Numbered from the stretch's first letter, positions 36,333 through 45,899 are shown. The stretch: 64,000 nt of DNA from Clostridium sporogenes (GCF_001020205.1 NZ_CP011663.1:2046001-2110000), one strand, 5' to 3'. Notes: generated by a model not told the origin, from the sequence alone. Numbers and translations are program-made.

Positions 36333-37150
36333 TTATCACCATTTAAATTATTATGAGCTTTATTTACTATATAATCTATATAGTCCTCTTGAAAATCACT
36401 ATTTATACTTTTATTTTTTGTCATATATATAAGGTATTCTATATTCCCCTCAGGACCTTTTATTGGAGAGAAATCTAAATTTAATATATTTAAACCTATT
36501 TTTTTTGCAAATTGGACTATTTTATCCACTACTTCTTTATGAGTACTACTTTCCCTTACTACCCCTTTTTTACCTACTTTTTCTCTTCCTGCTTCAAATT
36601 GTGGTTTTATAAGAGCCATTATTTCTCCCTTTTCATCTAACAAATCCTTTACTACAGGTATTACTAGAGTTAAAGAGATAAAAGATACATCTATACTTGC
36701 AAAATTAGCCTTTTCTCCTAGATCTTCTGAAGTTACATATCTTACATTAGTTCTTTCCATACAAACTACTCTAGGATCTACTCTAAGCTTCCAAGCAAAC
36801 TGTCCATATCCTACATCTATAGAAAATACTTTTTTTGCTCCATTTTGAAGCATGCAATCTGTAAACCCTCCTGTAGATGCTCCTATGTCTAAACATACTT
36901 TTCCATTTAAATCTATTCCAAAATTTTTTATAGATTTTTCTAATTTTAATCCTCCTCGGCTTACATAGGGTAGTTTTTCTCCTCTAAACTCTATATTAGC
37001 ACTTTCTTTTATTTTTTCTCCACATTTATCTACTCTATTACCATCTATAAATATTTCTCCTGCCATTATACTAGCTTTTGCTCTTTCTCTAGATTGGAAA
37101 ATTCCTTTTTTTATCAAAAGCAAGTCTAATCTTTCTTTTTTGTCTGCCAT
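36329..37150 (-). CDS. tlyA: TlyA family rRNA 2'-O-methyltransferase
   Basis: S4-domain RNA methyltransferase of the TlyA/YqxC family, which modifies 16S/23S rRNA in the species where it has been tested. The N-terminal S4 domain is RLDLLLIKKGIFQSRERAK.. (residues 7-65). The FtsJ-like SAM domain has the motif CLDIGASTGGFTDCML and SIDVGYGQ. The start at ATG 37150 is set by AAGGAG; an ATG five codons upstream overlaps it. It lies 21 bases after dxs, in the conserved dxs-tlyA-nadK-argR-recN order. Confidence 0.93.
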   Translation of the reverse strand: MADKKERLDLLLIKKGIFQSRERAKASIMAGEIFIDGNRVDKCGEKIKESANIEFRGEKLPYVSRGGLKLEKSIKNFGIDLNGKVCLDIGASTGGFTDCMLQNGAKKVFSIDVGYGQFAWKLRVDPRVVCMERTNVRYVTSEDLGEKANFASIDVSFISLTLVIPVVKDLLDEKGEIMALIKPQFEAGREKVGKKGVVRESSTHKEVVDKIVQFAKKIGLNILNLDFSPIKGPEGNIEYLIYMTKNKSINSDFQEDYIDYIVNKAHNNLNGDK

Positions 37151-37171
37151 AAATAACTCCTTCATATAATA

Positions 37172-39040
37172 TTATATAATCTTTATTATATTTTTAACAA
37201 TACCCTCTGGATCTAATCCTTCTATTTTATATAATATATCTGTACTACCATGGGGAATAAATTTATCTTTAAATCCCAAATTTAAAACAGTATTATTAGC
37301 TTTTAGTTCACTTATATATTGAAGAACTAAAGAACCAAATCCACCTTTTATTACATTATCTTCTACAGTTACTATCTTATATCCTTTTTTTACAAAGTTT
37401 TTTATTAATTCTTTATCTATAGGTTTTATAAAATTTGCATTTACAATTGTAGATTTTATTCCACATAATTTTAATCTTTCTCTTGCTATTATAGCATGTT
37501 GCACCATTTTTCCCGTGGCTATTATAGCTATATTTCCTTCTTCACAAATTATTTCCCACTTACTCTTTTCCATATTTTTTATAGGGGTCATTTCTAAAGA
37601 TTTTATATCTCCACCTCTAGGGTACCTTATAGCTACCGGTGAATTTTGATTTAATGCCCACTTTAACATTATTCCCATTTCTTCTAAACATTTAGGGGCT
37701 ATTATTGTCATATTAGGCAGAGAGGATAAATATGATAAATCAAAAATTCCTTGATGGGTTTCCCCATCACTTCCTACTATACCTGCCCTATCTATGCCAA
37801 AAACCACTGGTAGATTTTGTATACATATATCATGTAATACCTGATCATATGCTCTTTGAAGAAATGTAGAGTAAACAGCAAAAACTGGCTTCAATCCTTC
37901 TGTTGCTATACCCGCTGCTAAAGTTACTGCATGTTGTTCTGCTATGCCCACATCAAAAAATCTTTTTGGAAAAGTTTCTCCGAATTTTCTAAGGCCAGTT
38001 CCATCTTTCATAGCTGCAGTTATAGCTACAACACGTTTATCTTCTTTTCCTATTTTGGTTAATTCCTCTCCAAATACCCCTGAGTAAGTTAAACAGGCTT
38101 TAGAATTAACTTCACCACTAGTACAATCAAAAGGTCCTATACCATGAAACTTGTCTGGTTTTTTTTCTGCATAAGCATAACCTTTACCTTTTTTAGTTAT
38201 AGCGTGTATTAAAACCGGTCCCTTTATATCCTTTGCCATTTTCATAACTTTACTTAATTCTTTTATATCATGACCATCTATAGGTCCTAAATATTTTATT
38301 CCTAGGTTTTCAAAAAACATACCTGGAACAATCATTTGTTTTATACCGTTTTTCACTCTTTCCAAAGAACGGGCCATTCCTTTTCCAACATTAGGTATTT
38401 TATTTAAAGTATTATTAACTTCTTTCTTTAATTTGTTATAGGTAGGATCTAATCTTACTTTACTTAAATAGCTAGACATTCCTCCCACATTTTCGGCTAT
38501 AGACATTTGATTATCATTTAATATAATAATCAAATCTGTTTTATTAAAGCCCAAATCATTTAATGCCTCAAAAGCCATTCCACCAGTTAGCGCTCCATCT
38601 CCTATTACAGCTATAACTTTATTATTCTCTCCTTTTATATCCCTTGCTCTTGCCATTCCAAGGGCAGCAGATATAGATGTACTACTATGCCCTGTTTCAA
38701 ATACATCGTAAGGGCTCTCACATCTCTTAGGGAAGCCGCTTAATCCTCCATATTGTCTTAATGTATTAAATTTATCCTTTCTTCCTGTTAATATTTTATG
38801 TACATAGGCTTGATGTCCTACATCCCAAATAACTTTATCTTTATTTAAATCGAATACATTAAAAATACTTAAAGTAAGTTCTACCACTCCTAAATTAGAG
38901 GCCAAATGGCCTCCTGTTTTAGACACATTATCTATTAAAAATTTTCTTATCTCATAAGAAAATTGATTTAACTCGTTTATAGACATGGACTTTATACTAT
39001 CAAAATCTTGATATTTATCTAATATGTTTTTCATTTTCAT
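37172..39040 (-). CDS. dxs: 1-deoxy-D-xylulose-5-phosphate synthase
   Basis: Thiamine-diphosphate enzyme for the first step of the MEP isoprenoid pathway. The 622-residue protein has GGHLASNLGVVELT, the GDGALTGGMAFEALN ThDP motif, EQHAVTLAAGIA and DRAGIVGSDGETHQG. The start codon ATG touches the oapA stop (TAGATG), and its ribosome site AGAGG lies inside the end of oapA. A second ATG two codons later has better spacing. The two genes are therefore translationally coupled, and ispA of the same pathway lies just beyond the OLE RNA. Confidence 0.95.
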   Translation of the reverse strand: MKMKNILDKYQDFDSIKSMSINELNQFSYEIRKFLIDNVSKTGGHLASNLGVVELTLSIFNVFDLNKDKVIWDVGHQAYVHKILTGRKDKFNTLRQYGGLSGFPKRCESPYDVFETGHSSTSISAALGMARARDIKGENNKVIAVIGDGALTGGMAFEALNDLGFNKTDLIIILNDNQMSIAENVGGMSSYLSKVRLDPTYNKLKKEVNNTLNKIPNVGKGMARSLERVKNGIKQMIVPGMFFENLGIKYLGPIDGHDIKELSKVMKMAKDIKGPVLIHAITKKGKGYAYAEKKPDKFHGIGPFDCTSGEVNSKACLTYSGVFGEELTKIGKEDKRVVAITAAMKDGTGLRKFGETFPKRFFDVGIAEQHAVTLAAGIATEGLKPVFAVYSTFLQRAYDQVLHDICIQNLPVVFGIDRAGIVGSDGETHQGIFDLSYLSSLPNMTIIAPKCLEEMGIMLKWALNQNSPVAIRYPRGGDIKSLEMTPIKNMEKSKWEIICEEGNIAIIATGKMVQHAIIARERLKLCGIKSTIVNANFIKPIDKELIKNFVKKGYKIVTVEDNVIKGGFGSLVLQYISELKANNTVLNLGFKDKFIPHGSTDILYKIEGLDPEGIVKNIIKII

Positions 39041-39610
39041 CTATCCTCTTTTAAAAAAATATATTATCCTTGTAACCTTTTCTAATATGTCATTACTATT
39101 TGTTATGGCAAATCCTTTACCTAAAGCTTTTCCTCCTATAGTTAAAGCTCCTATGGTAACACCTATACCTGTAGTTACTATTGTAGAATTTAAAGTAGAA
39201 TTTAAAGATAATATTTTATTCGTTATTATTATTCCTATGGAACCACTTACAATACCACAAACATCTCCTATAACATCATTACAAAAACTTGATACCTTTT
39301 CTGCATTTCTAATAAAAGTTACTGCGAGTTTTGCCCCTGGTACTTTATTAGCAGCTTTTGCATGAAAAGGTGTTTCATTGGATGCAGTTACTGCAACTCC
39401 TATTATATCAAATATTATACCAATTAATATAATAAAAATTAATATAATAAAAGCTACTAATAAGTTTACCTTCTCTAGTAGCACATCTGAAACAAGAGAT
39501 ATACTCCCCGAAAAAATAACAGACCATGTAACAATGGTTAAGATCCATTTTACATTGACCTTGGAGTCACTCTTCTTATTATCTTTTTTTTTATCTTTCC
39601 TATTTCCCAA
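39041..39610 (-). CDS. oapA: OLE-associated protein OapA
   Basis: A 189-residue integral membrane protein with a very basic, Lys-rich N-terminus (residues 4-20). It has hydrophobic helices at about 23-42, 48-72, 100-125 and 140-160, and a basic C-terminus. Its place directly downstream of the OLE RNA and upstream of dxs is the arrangement described for OapA in Bacillus halodurans and other Firmicutes. There it binds OLE RNA at the membrane. The region AVTASNETPFHAKA loosely resembles CorB/DUF21-type transporters. It begins at a TTG 9 bases after GGAGG. Assignment rests on location, size and topology together. Confidence 0.88.
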   Translation of the reverse strand: MGNRKDKKKDNKKSDSKVNVKWILTIVTWSVIFSGSISLVSDVLLEKVNLLVAFIILIFIILIGIIFDIIGVAVTASNETPFHAKAANKVPGAKLAVTFIRNAEKVSSFCNDVIGDVCGIVSGSIGIIITNKILSLNSTLNSTIVTTGIGVTIGALTIGGKALGKGFAITNSNDILEKVTRIIYFFKRG

Positions 39611-39679
39611 TTATAATTCCTCCATGAAAACTAAGTATTAAGAATACTTTATAAATTATACCTTTTAATATGTAATTTT

Positions 39680-40266
39680 AAAAGGTGGTAGTATATTGAG
39701 TAAACCTTGCGGCTTAGGTCCAGTAGGATTTCCCGTAAAACAATCAAAATGTCGCCATTTTGACGGTTTCCCTTTAATGTCTTACCTACCCTGTCACCAG
39801 AAATAGGACTGGATTGCCACTTAGTCCGCACTGTAATCCCCAATACACCTCGTATAGAACAGTCTAGGAGATTTCCTCGGCAGTTGGGTATATCTCTAGC
39901 CTCTTTTGCAATGGAGGTTTCAGCAAGCAATAGCCTAAAGATTTGGCCTAACCTTTAGATTTAAACTTAACCTCTCCCCCCACCACTCAAGGCAGGCTAC
40001 ACTGCACATAGCTTATCGCCACATTGCAGGTTTAATCCATTGTCGTCCATAGGGAATCTCTCCCTATACACAATCAATGGCCTCCACGAAGGTAGGGTCA
40101 GTTGTCACATGCCTTTGTGATTGCCCCAGCCTTCTTTCTCCCAGCACCAGCCCACAACTGGGCGTCGTAAGCCAGCACCAGAAGCTTCATCGATGTGCCC
40201 TTTAGCGGATTTTTAGCCCCGCCTTCAAGATATACTTACCTGACTAGAATACTGCACCACCTTTAT
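39680..40266 (-). ncRNA. ole: OLE RNA (ornate, large, extremophilic)
   Basis: A block of about 587 bases, much richer in GC than everything around it and without a convincing gene, lies between ispA and oapA. On the minus strand it begins AAAGGTGGTGCAGTAT and ends ATATACTACCACCTTT, so its two ends pair as a closing helix. Many internal inverted segments are visible, for example GGGAGAG-ATT-CTCCC-type pairs and TATAGGGAGAGATTCCCTA. Size, strand, closing stem and the ispA-[RNA]-oapA-dxs-tlyA context match the published OLE RNA class. OLE RNA forms a membrane ribonucleoprotein with OapA and is tied to ethanol, cold and magnesium responses in B. halodurans. Exact ends are estimates. Confidence 0.9.
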
Positions 40267-40411
40267 CTATATATACTTTCAAAATAAAAGATTGTATTTC
40301 TAATCTAAAAATATTCATTTTACGTATAAAACATTTTTTATTATATCACAGAAAAATATTTATTGCATAGAATTATTTTTTTATTTAAATTAATTTAAAG
40401 CTTTATTAATA

Positions 40412-41284
40412 TTAATAGTTTCTATTTAATAAGAACATAGTGATTTCTTTTAAGTTATCTATGTTTTTCTCTATTTTATTCAATATATCAAAACATTTAT
40501 TTGTCATTTCAGTGCAAAGTTCATTACACTTCTCTACACCATAAACTTTAACAAAAGTAGTTTTATGATTATCTTCATCACTCTTTGTCTTTTTCCCTAA
40601 AGTAGTAATATCTCCTTCCACATCTAATATATCGTCTTTTATTTGAAATGCCAATCCTAAATTATCTCCATATTCCCCTAAAAGTTCTATATCTGTAGAT
40701 GTAGCAGATCCTAAAATAGCTCCAGCCAATATAGATGCTTTTATTAAAGCACCAGTCTTTTTTTTGTGCATATAATATAATTCATCCAGAGATATAGATT
40801 TGTCTTCACTTAATATATCTACTACCTGGCCCCCAATCATTCCATCTACTCCTGCCGCTTTAGCTATGGTGTAACATGCTTTTAATGCATTTTCTCCATT
40901 TTTTAATGAATAATCAAACATTATATTCATAGCTTCATTTAAAAGTGCATCACCTGCCAGTATAGCTATAGCTTCTCCAAAAATTTTATGATTTGTAGGT
41001 TTTCCTCTTCTTAAATCATCATTATCCATAGCTGGTAGATCATCATGTATTAAAGAATAGGTATGTATCATTTCTATGGCAGCAGCTATGGGTATAGCCT
41101 GTTTATAATCCTCTTTATATAGACTATAGGTATTTAAAAATAATATTGGTCTTATTCTTTTTCCACCAGCCTCTAGACTATAAGCCATAGATTCATATAT
41201 TTCTTTATCGTAATTACCTTTATTATCCAAATATTCCTTTAACCATAACTCTATTTCTTTCCCTATTTTTTTTATTTTATCCAT
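40412..41284 (-). CDS. ispA: Polyprenyl diphosphate synthase (farnesyl/geranylgeranyl type)
   Basis: Chain-elongating prenyltransferase condensing IPP with allylic diphosphates. The 290-residue protein has the first Asp-rich motif in HDDLPAMDNDDLRRGKPT, the second in FQIKDDILDVEGD, GGKRIRPI near the N-terminus and GGQVVDI. I start at ATG 41284, 5 bases after GGTGA; a GTG four codons before lies on the site. It follows xseB and precedes the OLE RNA by about 145 bases, which may include the OLE promoter. Confidence 0.94.
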   Translation of the reverse strand: MDKIKKIGKEIELWLKEYLDNKGNYDKEIYESMAYSLEAGGKRIRPILFLNTYSLYKEDYKQAIPIAAAIEMIHTYSLIHDDLPAMDNDDLRRGKPTNHKIFGEAIAILAGDALLNEAMNIMFDYSLKNGENALKACYTIAKAAGVDGMIGGQVVDILSEDKSISLDELYYMHKKKTGALIKASILAGAILGSATSTDIELLGEYGDNLGLAFQIKDDILDVEGDITTLGKKTKSDEDNHKTTFVKVYGVEKCNELCTEMTNKCFDILNKIEKNIDNLKEITMFLLNRNY

Positions 41285-41364
41285 AAAGTTCACCAATCCT
41301 TAATATCAATTTTAACTATAAAGTAAAACTTAATTTAAAAACTCTAGAACTATAAAGTCTTAGT

Positions 41365-41580
41365 TTATAGCTTTTCAAAGTCTTCCTCTTTGTTATCTTC
41401 TAAAACTTTTATTTTACCTTCTGCATCATTTAGTACTTTATATAACTTATTACATAATTTTATTCCTTCTTCATAACTTTTCATGGAATCTTCTAAAGTT
41501 ATTTCTCCGTTATCCATGCTTTCTACTATAATTTCTAATTTTTCAAGCATATTTTCAAAGGATTCTTTTTTTCTTCCCAT
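41365..41580 (-). CDS. xseB: Exodeoxyribonuclease VII small subunit
   Basis: Small subunit of exonuclease VII, 71 residues, with the family signature SFENMLEKLEIIVESMDNGEITLEDSMKSYEEG (only part quoted in order: FENML, LEKLE, GEITLEDS, YEEGIKL). AGGAGGG is 5 bases before the ATG. It follows xseA, as usual. Confidence 0.93.
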   Translation of the reverse strand: MGRKKESFENMLEKLEIIVESMDNGEITLEDSMKSYEEGIKLCNKLYKVLNDAEGKIKVLEDNKEEDFEKL

Positions 41581-41635
41581 ATTGCCCTCCTAATTTAGTT
41601 TATTATTTACAACTTAATAATTTATGATTATTAAA

Positions 41636-42835
41636 TTAGTCTATACATTCAATATTTAGCCTTGCTTTACCATCTTTAAAGGTTATGTTTATTTTATTTA
41701 ATTCTTTTAAAGCTTCCTTTTCTGTTATTAAATTATTTTTTTCATCCTCTACTAAAGTATAGCCTTTTTTCAATACATTTAATGGATTATGTGCCTCTAA
41801 TAAAGAAGATAGTCTAGATAGGCTATTTTTTTCTTTATTTAATTTACCTTCTATTTTCATATTTAATAATCCCTTTAGATTATCTATATTTTTATATTCA
41901 TTTACTATTATATTAGTAGGACTGTGAGATTCTATTCTCTGTTTGTATAAATTTAAATAATTTCTTTTTTCTTTTATTATGATTTCCATGATTTTTTTTA
42001 TATTATACTTATAATTTAAAATCTCTTTTATTAAAGCTTCTCTGTCAAAAACAGCTATTTCTGCGGCTGCAGAAGGTGTAGGTGCCCTTCTATCGCTTAC
42101 AAAATCTACAATAGTAAAATCCGTTTCATGACCTACTCCAGTTATTATAGGCTTTTTAGAACTGTATATTTCATAAGCTAGTTCTTCATTATTAAAAGCC
42201 CATAATTCTTCTATAGAGCCTCCTCCACGAGCTAATATTATTATATCTACATCTTCAACTTTATTTAATATTTTTATACCCTCTATAATAGTTTTACTAG
42301 CATCTATTCCCTGTACTAATGCAGGATATATTAATAGTTCTATTCCTTTATTTCTTCTTTTAGTTACATTTATTATATCCCTTAGAGCTGCTCCTGTTGG
42401 AGAGGTTATAACCCCTACTTTTTTAGGAAATCTAGGTATTTCTTTTTTATGCGCATCATCAAAGAGTCCTTCTTTTTTAAGCTTTTCTTTTAACTCCTCA
42501 AAAGCTATATAAAGATCTCCGATACCCTCTCTTTTCATTGCCTTGCAATATAATTGATAGGAACCTTCCTTCTCATATACAGATACATTTCCTTCTACTA
42601 CTATATCCATACCATTTTCTGGTACAAACTTCAACTTATATGCATAACTTTTGAACATTACACAATTTATTTTACTTCCCCCATCCTTTAAGGAGAAATA
42701 GATATGACCGCTACTATGAATTTTAAGATTTGATATTTCTCCCTTTACAGAAGCATTATTTAATATAAAGTCAGCATCTAAGGTATTTTTTACATATCTA
42801 TTTAACTGAGAAACAGTAAGAGTTTTAATATGCAT
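41636..42835 (-). CDS. xseA: Exodeoxyribonuclease VII large subunit
   Basis: Catalytic subunit of exonuclease VII, which degrades single-stranded DNA. The protein of about 399 residues has an N-terminal OB fold (VKGEISNLKIHSSGHIYFSLKD), the catalytic-domain motifs VGVITSPTGAALRDI, ARGGGSIEELWAFN and ITGVGHETDFTI.D...D.RAPTPSAAAE, then a coiled coil. The start at ATG 42835 has AAGGAA at good distance; another ATG two codons earlier is too close. It follows nusB after a hairpin at 42861. Confidence 0.95.
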   Translation of the reverse strand: MHIKTLTVSQLNRYVKNTLDADFILNNASVKGEISNLKIHSSGHIYFSLKDGGSKINCVMFKSYAYKLKFVPENGMDIVVEGNVSVYEKEGSYQLYCKAMKREGIGDLYIAFEELKEKLKKEGLFDDAHKKEIPRFPKKVGVITSPTGAALRDIINVTKRRNKGIELLIYPALVQGIDASKTIIEGIKILNKVEDVDIIILARGGGSIEELWAFNNEELAYEIYSSKKPIITGVGHETDFTIVDFVSDRRAPTPSAAAEIAVFDREALIKEILNYKYNIKKIMEIIIKEKRNYLNLYKQRIESHSPTNIIVNEYKNIDNLKGLLNMKIEGKLNKEKNSLSRLSSLLEAHNPLNVLKKGYTLVEDEKNNLITEKEALKELNKINITFKDGKARLNIECID

Positions 42836-42860
42836 AAACATCTTCCTTTTTATTAATATT

Positions 42861-42890
42861 AAAAGTGAAAAGCTAAGCTCTTCACTTTTT
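42861..42890 (-). terminator. Hairpin between nusB and xseA
   Basis: AAAAGTGAA-AGCT pairs with AGCT-TTCACTTTT. The minus strand continues TTTTAATATT. It may reduce read-through from the spoIIIA-asp23-nusB side into xseA. Confidence 0.65.
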
Positions 42891-42905
42891 AAGTATCTAT
42901 TAATT

Positions 42906-43337
42906 TTAAATCATTTTACCTAAAACACCATTTATAAAGGTTGCAGCTTTTTCTCCTGAATATTTTTTAGCTAATTCTATAGCTTCATTTACGGATACCT
43001 TTCTTGGTATATCCTCTTCAAATTTTAATTCATATGTACACAATCTAAGTATAGATAAATCTACTTTAGATAATCTTTCTATTTTCCAATTTTTTAAATT
43101 CCCTTTTATTTTTTCATCTATTTCTTCTTTGTTTTCTTCTATCCCTTTTATTATTCTTTTAACATAATCTATATCCACATCTTTTAAGTCTACAGATTCA
43201 TAATCTTTTTCTTTTGTACTTTCTTCAGATTCTCTAACATCCTTTAAATTCTCTAGAGCCTCCTCTAAGTTTTCTTCATTTAATGTAGTTTGAAATAATA
43301 ATCTCATGGCCACTTCTCTTGATTTTCTTCTATTCAT
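42906..43337 (-). CDS. nusB: Transcription antitermination factor NusB
   Basis: RNA-binding antitermination factor for rRNA transcription. The 143-residue all-helical protein has NRRKSREVAMRLLFQ at the N-terminus and IPRKVSVNEAIELAKKYSGEKAATFINGVL at the C-terminus (quoted in parts: VSVNEAIELAK, KAATFINGVL). An acidic insertion (residues 20-60) makes it slightly longer than E. coli NusB. GGGAGGAAA precedes the ATG. No folD lies between nusB and xseA, unlike in many relatives. Confidence 0.93.
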   Translation of the reverse strand: MNRRKSREVAMRLLFQTTLNEENLEEALENLKDVRESEESTKEKDYESVDLKDVDIDYVKRIIKGIEENKEEIDEKIKGNLKNWKIERLSKVDLSILRLCTYELKFEEDIPRKVSVNEAIELAKKYSGEKAATFINGVLGKMI

Positions 43338-43442
43338 ATTTTCCTCCCTAATTTTCTATGTTTAATTTTGTAATTTTCAACTTTAAATACTACTATTATT
43401 TACATTTTTTATATTATTATGAATATTGATTCTATACATAGA

Positions 43443-43467
43443 AACACCCTCTACCTGAGAGGGTGTA
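43443..43467 (-). terminator. Short hairpin after asp23 gene
   Basis: ACACCCTCT pairs with AGAGGGTGT around a 5-base loop, 9 bases past the asp23 stop on the minus strand, followed by a short T-rich stretch. It is probably a partial terminator before nusB. Confidence 0.7.
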
Positions 43468-43475
43468 ATTATTTA

Positions 43476-43871
43476 TTATTCTAAATCAATATCCTCTAAT
43501 TCTTTATCCATTTTAGGTATCATAACATTTTGAACATGAATATTAACTGAGGATACAGTAAGACCTGTCATAGTTTCTACTGATCTTTTAACATCTTCTT
43601 GAACTTTTTGAGCTACTTCAGGAATTTTAACACCATATTCCACAACTACATATAAATCTATAGATGCACTTTCTTCTCCTACATTTACTTTTACACCTTT
43701 AGAAATATTTTTCTTTCCTTTAAGTATTTGAGTTATTCCTCCAACTACTCCTGAACTCATCCCTACAATACCCTTTATCTCTGTAGCTGCAAGTCCTGCT
43801 ATAACACCTACTACCTCATCAGATATTTTAACTATGCCCATATCAATTTCATTTTTAATATTTTCTTCCAT
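43476..43871 (-). CDS. Asp23/Gls24 family protein
   Basis: A 131-residue protein of the Asp23/Gls24 (YqhY-like) family: GIVKISDEVVGVIAGLAATEIKGIVGM, then VEYGVKIPEVAQKVQEDVK and VSSVNIHVQNV (partial quotes). Family members bind membrane partners and have been linked to envelope homeostasis and, for YqhY, to acetyl-CoA carboxylase control. The accBC genes often next to yqhY are missing here. AGGAGG lies 8 bases before the ATG. Confidence 0.9.
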   Translation of the reverse strand: MEENIKNEIDMGIVKISDEVVGVIAGLAATEIKGIVGMSSGVVGGITQILKGKKNISKGVKVNVGEESASIDLYVVVEYGVKIPEVAQKVQEDVKRSVETMTGLTVSSVNIHVQNVMIPKMDKELEDIDLE

Positions 43872-43952
43872 TTTCCGTACCTCCTAGGTTTTGAGCTATG
43901 CAAAACGTAATCTTAGGTTTATTATATCAAAAGGTGTATGTTTTTACAATTA

Positions 43953-44477
43953 TTATTGTTTAGTTTCAATTTCTACTTCCTGTATGTTTGATATACTCAT
44001 AACCACATTTTTTATATCTCTTGTTTCTTTATCTGTTAATTTATCTTTTCCTTTTATTATTACTCTAGCTTTGTCATTTTCTATGGAGCATATAACATCA
44101 TCAAATCCTTTACTTTTTAATACAGACTCTATCTTTGATTCATAATTAGAATCCATAGCTAATTTTGTATATTTAGCTGTAGCTTCATCTTTATCTTCCT
44201 TTGGAACATTTTTATCATCTATTAAAGATTTTAATGTTTGTAGTGTCTGAGCTGCCTTTTGATCTCTAGTAAGCTTTGTTTCTGCAAAAAAGTCTGATTT
44301 ACTATTTTCTTTACTCTCTGCTTTATTTGAGTTTTTAGAAGTATTGTTAAAGGAAACAGTACTTCCTTCCTCAGCTCCATTTACATAAAGTGGACTGTTT
44401 AATTTTGTTGCAAGCACTCCTGTGCAAATTATGAGTGCTAATAAGGTTACAATTATAACTCCTTGTTTTTTATTCAT
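43953..44477 (-). CDS. spoIIIAH: Stage III sporulation protein AH
   Basis: Mother-cell membrane protein that pairs with forespore SpoIIQ to form the feeding-tube channel. The 174-residue protein has an N-terminal transmembrane helix (residues 6-23), a low-complexity linker, and a C-terminal ring-building YscJ/FliF-like domain (about residues 95-170, SKGFDDVICSIENDKARVII). It is last of the eight-gene spoIIIA operon. GGGGGG lies 8 bases before the ATG. Confidence 0.92.
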   Translation of the reverse strand: MNKKQGVIIVTLLALIICTGVLATKLNSPLYVNGAEEGSTVSFNNTSKNSNKAESKENSKSDFFAETKLTRDQKAAQTLQTLKSLIDDKNVPKEDKDEATAKYTKLAMDSNYESKIESVLKSKGFDDVICSIENDKARVIIKGKDKLTDKETRDIKNVVMSISNIQEVEIETKQ

Positions 44478-44538
44478 GGTTTCATTCCCCCCAAATTATA
44501 ATTCTACAAAATTATATGCATAAGATTTAATTAATATA

Positions 44539-45135
44539 CTATTTTTTCATAGGATATACATTTACTTTATTTTCTGCTAGTGAAAACAAATCCACTACCG
44601 CCTTTGATATTCTTAATTTAGTTATATTATCCTCTGCCCCCTCTGCTACTATACAAACTCCTGTAATCTTAGGTTTATATTCTTTTACAATAAGAGGTTG
44701 TGTTTTATCCCCATTATTGGTTATAACAACAGAGCTTCCTTCATTTTCCTGGGTAGTATTTCTCGTACCTCCCTCCGTATCTTTCTCTACACTCTTATTA
44801 GTTGAATTGTTTATATTTACAGCTGGTACCTTTTCTTCTCCACTTTCAAAGGTTATCATCACTTCTACTTTTCCTACACCATCTATTTTCTCTAAAGTAG
44901 TTTTTAATTTACTTTGAGTTTCTCTTTCATAGTCCTCATTCTCTATTTCTATTTTTTCTTCCTGAGTTTGTTTATTTTTAGGGTCTTCATTTTTACTCAT
45001 AACGCTGTCCTTTTTAAAAGTACTACCTGCAATTAAAAATAATACTCCAACTAATACTACTATTAGTATGTTTATATTCTTCTTATTATTCTTGGGATTA
45101 GTTTCTAACTTTTTAAGCCAATTTTTTATATTCAT
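44539..45135 (-). CDS. spoIIIAG: Stage III sporulation protein AG
   Basis: Ring-forming component of the SpoIIIA-SpoIIQ channel. The 198-residue protein has a transmembrane helix at about 22-38, an acidic linker, then a domain containing TLEKIDGVGKVEVMITFESGEE with a Ser/Thr/Asn-rich insertion (residues 108-135). It ends with PKITGVCIVAEGAED and ISKAVVDLFSLAENKVNVYPMKK (in parts). Length fits the family. TAGGAGG precedes the ATG. Confidence 0.93.
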   Translation of the reverse strand: MNIKNWLKKLETNPKNNKKNINILIVVLVGVLFLIAGSTFKKDSVMSKNEDPKNKQTQEEKIEIENEDYERETQSKLKTTLEKIDGVGKVEVMITFESGEEKVPAVNINNSTNKSVEKDTEGGTRNTTQENEGSSVVITNNGDKTQPLIVKEYKPKITGVCIVAEGAEDNITKLRISKAVVDLFSLAENKVNVYPMKK

Positions 45136-45273
45136 AAAACTTCCTCCTAAATCATAATGAATTGATTTTTAGTAGACTATTATCTTAAGCTAAGTTTATT
45201 TTTAAATATATAATATACTTTTTTAAAATACGTATTTGTATTTTATTTTGAATTCGATATAATCAAATTACCA

Positions 45274-45864
45274 TTATAATTTATATACTTTTATTACTTC
45301 AGATGACACTTTAAATTCATTGCTTATAAACTGTTTTATTTTACCTTCTCCTTCAAAGGTCTTTTTGCCCTCTTTTACATTTTCATTATTGCCTATATTT
45401 ATTTTATTTACTTTTTTTATCTTTTCTATTTTATTACCCTTTACTCCCACATCCATAGATTTTATTTGTAAATTATCCTTTTCTTCATCATAGGCAATTT
45501 CTACATTTACCTCATATTTATTTTCTGGGAATTTTTCTTCTAACTTTTTTTTAGTTTGATTTTGAAGATTAGCTTTAAAGTTATTTAAAGTTTCCTCTCT
45601 GTTCTTTTTTTTGTATTTATCAAAATCATTTTTATACTCTATATTATTAAAAGAAGCTGTAGCCTTATCTGCATACTGTGATATATTATAATCTTTATTA
45701 AATATTTTTATTATTGGATTTAATATTACAGTTATTAATATTAATCCAAGAACAAATTTTCCGTACTTTTTTATATTATTTTTGGGTAAAAGCATCTCTA
45801 TTGCAGTTATAAAAAATACTGCTACAGCTATATTAGTTATCCACTCTTTTAACCACTGGAGCAA
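45274..45864 (-). CDS. spoIIIAF: Stage III sporulation protein AF
   Basis: A 196-residue membrane protein with two N-terminal helices (about 10-25 and 35-51, VLGLILITVILNPI) and a charged C-terminal domain, as in SpoIIIAF. It begins at a TTG 6 bases after AAAGGGGTGAT. It lies in the operon between AE and AG. Confidence 0.9.
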   Translation of the reverse strand: MLQWLKEWITNIAVAVFFITAIEMLLPKNNIKKYGKFVLGLILITVILNPIIKIFNKDYNISQYADKATASFNNIEYKNDFDKYKKKNREETLNNFKANLQNQTKKKLEEKFPENKYEVNVEIAYDEEKDNLQIKSMDVGVKGNKIEKIKKVNKINIGNNENVKEGKKTFEGEGKIKQFISNEFKVSSEVIKVYKL

Positions 45865-45899
45865 AATATAATCACCCCTTTATAAAGTTATATTTTAAA

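Noticed and set aside
39649..39930. 93-codon minus-strand open frame
   Set aside because: It lies wholly inside the OLE RNA, runs into its 3' end, has no ribosome site, and its Cys/Arg-rich composition is unlike the AT-driven Lys/Ile-rich proteins around it.
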